This document shows positions 60,447 through 64,000 of a stretch of 64,000 nt of DNA, one piece after another. Position numbers and translations under genes: made by a program. Source of the DNA: Nemopilema nomurai. Lineage: Eukaryota > Cnidaria > Scyphozoa > Rhizostomeae > Rhizostomatidae. The stretch covers positions 3,408,257 to 3,472,256 of the forward strand of contig ML133471.1 of assembly GCA_003864495.1 (NCBI GenBank), read 5' to 3'. The notes under the pieces were generated by a model that saw nothing but the letters and a program-made list of their open reading frames with translations, searched no databases and was not told the origin of the DNA. Positions within the stretch are counted from its first letter, which is position 1. Every line of letters begins with the position of its first letter.

Positions 60447-63400
60447 TCATGTAATCGAGTCATTGGTCTCCAGTCGGCGAAGTTTTAAAGCGCCATCCGA
60501 GCCACATGATAGCAGATGTAGCGACGGTAATATCTGCAGGTGTTGTACCCCTGTGCTGCCATGACGCAGATAGGTGCCTCGCAGGTGATCTCTTCGGTAA
60601 ATGTCATACAGGTCGTGGACCGAAAGTCCCCAGACCTACCAAAAAAAACAGGTATTATGCTTGAGATGGCCTATTACTTTTCTTCTCCACGACTCGGGAA
60701 CAATGGCACAACTCCTTAACACAGTTACAATGCAGTTACAACGCATTTACAACGTAGTTACAACGCAGTTACAACGCAGTTACAACGCAGTTACAATGCA
60801 TTTACAACGCAGTTTACAACGCAGTTACAACGTAGTTACAACACATTTACAACGCAGTTACAACGCAGTTACAACACATTTACAACGCAGTTACAACGTA
60901 GTTACAACACATTTACAACGCAGTTACAACGCAGTTACAATGCAGTTACAACGTAGTTACAACGCAGTTATTTAAGTAGTAAGAAACACCCAGTCAGTGC
61001 CAACGTAAAGCAAGTGTCTGTTACGAACTAAAAAAAGTGCGACATTACGAAGAAAGACAACAGGGAAATATGACAGTGCTCACCTTGATATCACCGTCAG
61101 CCGACCCAGAGACAAAGAATTCTTCACTTGGATCCACCGCAAAGCACTTGATGGCAGAATCATGAGCAGGGAAGGTGTGTAGCAATTTTCTTTGTCGAAT
61201 GTCGAATATACCTGGTTTTTACATTAAGGAAATACTGCATAACATTTACTAAAAATGTTTGTAAGGAAGTAGATCGAGAGCATAGTCGGCTGATTCTAAT
61301 GTCACAACGAATGGAGAATCTTCACTTTTAGTCGGGAAAGAGAACTCATATTACGAAGGCAACATGGTAGGAAGGATACAAATATTTCCCCTTCTGCCTC
61401 CCGATAGAAGACATTGCTGACCGGGAACATAACAAACTGCCTGAGAGGCATGACTCGGTAGGATGAAGGCTGCCAAAAAACACAAGAAATCAGTTAGACC
61501 ACAAGGAACAAGTATTATACATGTTAGAAAATTCAAGGAAATATTTAAAGCCATCTTACATACTTTTATGTGGAACATAAACAAATGTGGGTGGGCTGAA
61601 GCTGTAGATGAATACGCTATTTCCGTACGGCAACGAGTTTCAAGGGAGAATGCTGGTGATTCGACGAGAAAAAGTTTGAGGCAGAAAATGTAATCTACAT
61701 TATTAACGATACATATCCTGTAATTGACAAGAATTCCAATGATCTGAAGAAATGCCTTTAGTGTCCAAGGTATGTTTTTACTGTGGATCTAACGCATTGC
61801 TGCGAATGAGGACCATTAATTTGTATCATTCAAAGGAAACGTACAATGCACGAGGGAGCGCCGAGTTGACATGAGTGTGTCCCATATGCAGACAGTCCTG
61901 CAAGAATGAGAAGACATGGTGTCAAGGCCTGAGTTGAGTGGTGACAAAGCAAACTGATGACGAAACATCGTGAATTACATTAAATAATTTTTAATTACAT
62001 ATAAAGAACAATAATATTAACCTATAGAAAGAACTGATACATTCCAATTGCGAAATATTTTTAGTCTACGTTCTGTATAGAATGAGGTCCAGGAGCCACG
62101 AGGCTGCAGTTGTAGGAACAAGGAGAGTACGTAAATCGATGGCAATTCATGAAAACATTACTGAGACAAGGGCTCTGTTATTTCTTTAACGATGGAATAT
62201 GAAGCTCTACGAGAGAACAACGCAACTTGAAAAAAGGAAAGACGATCTCAAGCAAACGAAATTAAATCACTTGGCTTCTGTTGAGTAGCCGGCAGTAGCA
62301 ATGAAACTTGAGGAGCCAAGGAATGCAAAGTCGAACGCTTGTCTATTGTACGCCTTGATGGCCTAAAAGAGATAGGAACGTAAAGCACTTAAATCACAAA
62401 AAAAATCGAGGCCAGCAACCTTACGGAAAAACAAAAGTCCACTCCAGCAATGAATTTGGTTATTGGCTGGCTAAGATTCTGCGGAAGGAGTTTGACTGCA
62501 TAGCTTTCTGTAAAAGGGTTGAATGGGAAAATGGAGGCAAAATTTGAAAATTGAGTTGGAAAACAGGCATCTATAAATGGAACATTGTCTCCACGCGAGA
62601 CTGCTGGCACAAAGAAGGCACAATAAGACCGAAAGGGCTTCATTTCTATAGTTGGTAATAAAGAGAATAGACGCTTCCTTGAGCCTCTTGATAAAAAGGT
62701 AGATTGGGCGAAATTTGAGATAGGGATAAGGCCATGTTGCATCCGGCAAAGAGGAAGAAGCTAGGATAATAGTCGTGTAAATATCACATTAAATATCTTA
62801 GAAAAGACACACATTAAAGGCTATGGATGAATGAAAAGGGCTTACAATGTATGGTTTAGGGTTGACGGTACTGTTCAAAGTCCAAAGAGAGAGGTATCCA
62901 CTATCATCTGCAGCTCCAAACTAAAACAATTGGAAAACAAGTCAAGTTGTAGATTGATAAGCCATATACAGTTCATGCCACATGCAGTTCTGTGAAAACC
63001 CGTGTATTCATTCCATCGACAGTCATTTTACAAAATTTAACACAATTAAAAAAACTTGAAAAATTTGGCATTTTACATCTAGTTTTGTAGATTCAATTAT
63101 TCACACTCAAAGTCAAGTAAAATTCACAACAGAAGAATTTTACTATTTACCTTTCAGAATGAAGTATTTTTTATTTATGAAAAGGCTTAATGACAACGTT
63201 TTATCAAATAATAAAACTCATAAATAATAAATTGCTTCGCCAGGTTTCACCTGACCCGCAAAAATTATGGTTCAAATGTAAAGGCAGCAACAACAACAAC
63301 AACAGCAAAACACAAGCTGTCATTTCCGTGGCAGAAACAGATTTGAGGTCGCCTAGTTCAACGGCACTCAACCAGCTATGACAACCTTTGAGGAATGAGT

Positions 63401-64000
63401 GAGTCGCGCCGCTCTCATGGCATCATCTCATTTATGTAGGTGTTGGCATGCGCCAGTCCATGCAGGGCGGTAAGAATGCAAGGGTAAGACTTCTGTCAAG
63501 TTATGCAGCATGGGTGAACAACCAGTAAGCTACGGCTCGCCAAATTGAACCGCATGAAATTTAACATTTACAAACAGATTTCTAAAAAATTAAAGTAATA
63601 TGATTGACCAAATGTTGGCTTTGCAACGCCCACTTTCTTTCTTGACTAGCGATGTCAAATTCAGAATTTCACACAAGTAGGCCCATTTTTGAAACAAACA
63701 TAAATGACCCAACGGTTCAAAACACCAAATTGGCTGTTTAAGAAATAGAAGCTTGTCGTTCTATGATTCTCCCACAAATATCTGAAAATAGAATTCATTG
63801 AAGATATTTGCATTAGCCACTAAAATAGCACTTCAGCGCTTGAATATGACTTTTTATCACTTTGTCAACTTGCCATAATGCTTTTGTCATTGCAAGCAGG
63901 CAGACATTTATCCTGCTTGGGCTGCAACAAGACCTACCCAGCCAAAAACAAGGGAAACCCATTTGAGTGCCTAGGGCGAACCCCGCTGGAGTGCACCTTG
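60447..64000 (-). CDS. DMXL: Rabconnectin-3 / DmX-like protein, C-terminal WD-repeat exons (5'-partial)
   Basis: DMXL proteins are large WD-repeat scaffolds (the animal counterpart of yeast Rav1) that assemble V-ATPase on endosomes and synaptic vesicles. Exons in transcript order: 63938-64000 (cut by the window edge), 62846-62920, 62271-62362, 61845-61897, 61380-61469, 61084-61211, 60447-60635 with TGA at 60447-60449. Family blocks: LSLWTLNSTVNPKPYI, FLGSSSFIATAG, TVCIWDTL, LVHSF, LLSGGRRGNICIFDIRQRKL, HTFPAHDSAIKCFAVDP, GSADGDIKVWGLSVHDL and LLSCGSDGALKLRRL. Phases join correctly from 62920 to the stop. The segment expected between the first and second listed exons (the 'DGSVRMFEW' repeat) was not placed. 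The bulk of the approximately 3000-aa protein lies outside the window. Confidence 0.9.
60715..60972. repeat. 11-bp CAGTTACAACG minisatellite in the last DMXL intron
   Basis: About 23 copies of an 11-bp unit with variants CATTTACAACG, CAGTTACAATG and TAGTTACAACG, one copy with an extra T. It lies between the last two coding exons. The + strand frame across it is spurious. Confidence 0.95.

Noticed and set aside
60601..60975. 124-codon + strand frame with QRSYNAVT repeats
   Set aside because: It is the 11-bp DMXL intronic minisatellite; the real gene is on the other strand.

Overview
This is a eukaryotic, animal-type genomic window: genes broken into many short exons with GT-AG (rarely GC-AG) introns, AT-rich introns, minisatellites and DNA transposons. 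Gene content (SCAPER, endophilin-A, rabconnectin-3/DMXL) is metazoan. The compact introns and the hAT and PIF/Harbinger elements suggest an early-branching animal, most plausibly a cnidarian; this is inference, and the species cannot be named from the sequence.

Layout. (1) 104-14033, + strand: a large part of a SCAPER homologue, about 30 exons, with the 5' end outside the window. (2) 14273-17123, + strand: a small one-TM reading frame, then a long exon (about 15222-17123) of an unrecognised single-pass membrane protein with a charged linker and a possible C2-like C-terminus. (3) 18889-26287, - strand: a complete 11-exon endophilin-A gene (359 aa), whose introns carry a tRNA-derived SINE and a hAT-type MITE. 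(4) 26300-33100: transposon-rich intergenic DNA, including a hAT element inserted inside another hAT element, each with its own 8-bp target duplication. (5) 33109-40470 and 44644-51616, - strand: two tandem paralogues ('gene A', 697 aa; 'gene B', 631 aa), each with 12 coding exons in matching order. Both look like type II membrane proteins: a beta-rich N-terminal domain, a basic NLS-like patch, a segment resembling phage tail-spike autoproteolytic (intramolecular chaperone, Peptidase_G2-type) domains, a helix, one TM segment and a Cys-containing lumenal tail. This order parallels the membrane-tethered, self-cleaving transcription factor MYRF without evident sequence homology, and it is the most interesting item here. 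(6) 54875-55521: a hAT-like element; 55701-59631: a PIF/Harbinger transposon with long TIRs and intact transposase and Myb/MADF-like ORFs, plus a decayed second transposase fragment. (7) 60447-64000, - strand: the C-terminal WD-repeat exons of a DMXL/rabconnectin-3 gene, 5' end outside the window.

The cellular genes are neighbours rather than a pathway. Endophilin (membrane curvature and endocytosis), DMXL (V-ATPase assembly) and SCAPER (ER/cilium-associated) are housekeeping-type animal genes. Exon boundaries were read by hand from splice consensus plus phase; for endophilin and genes A and B the exon lengths sum to whole codon numbers, which supports them.
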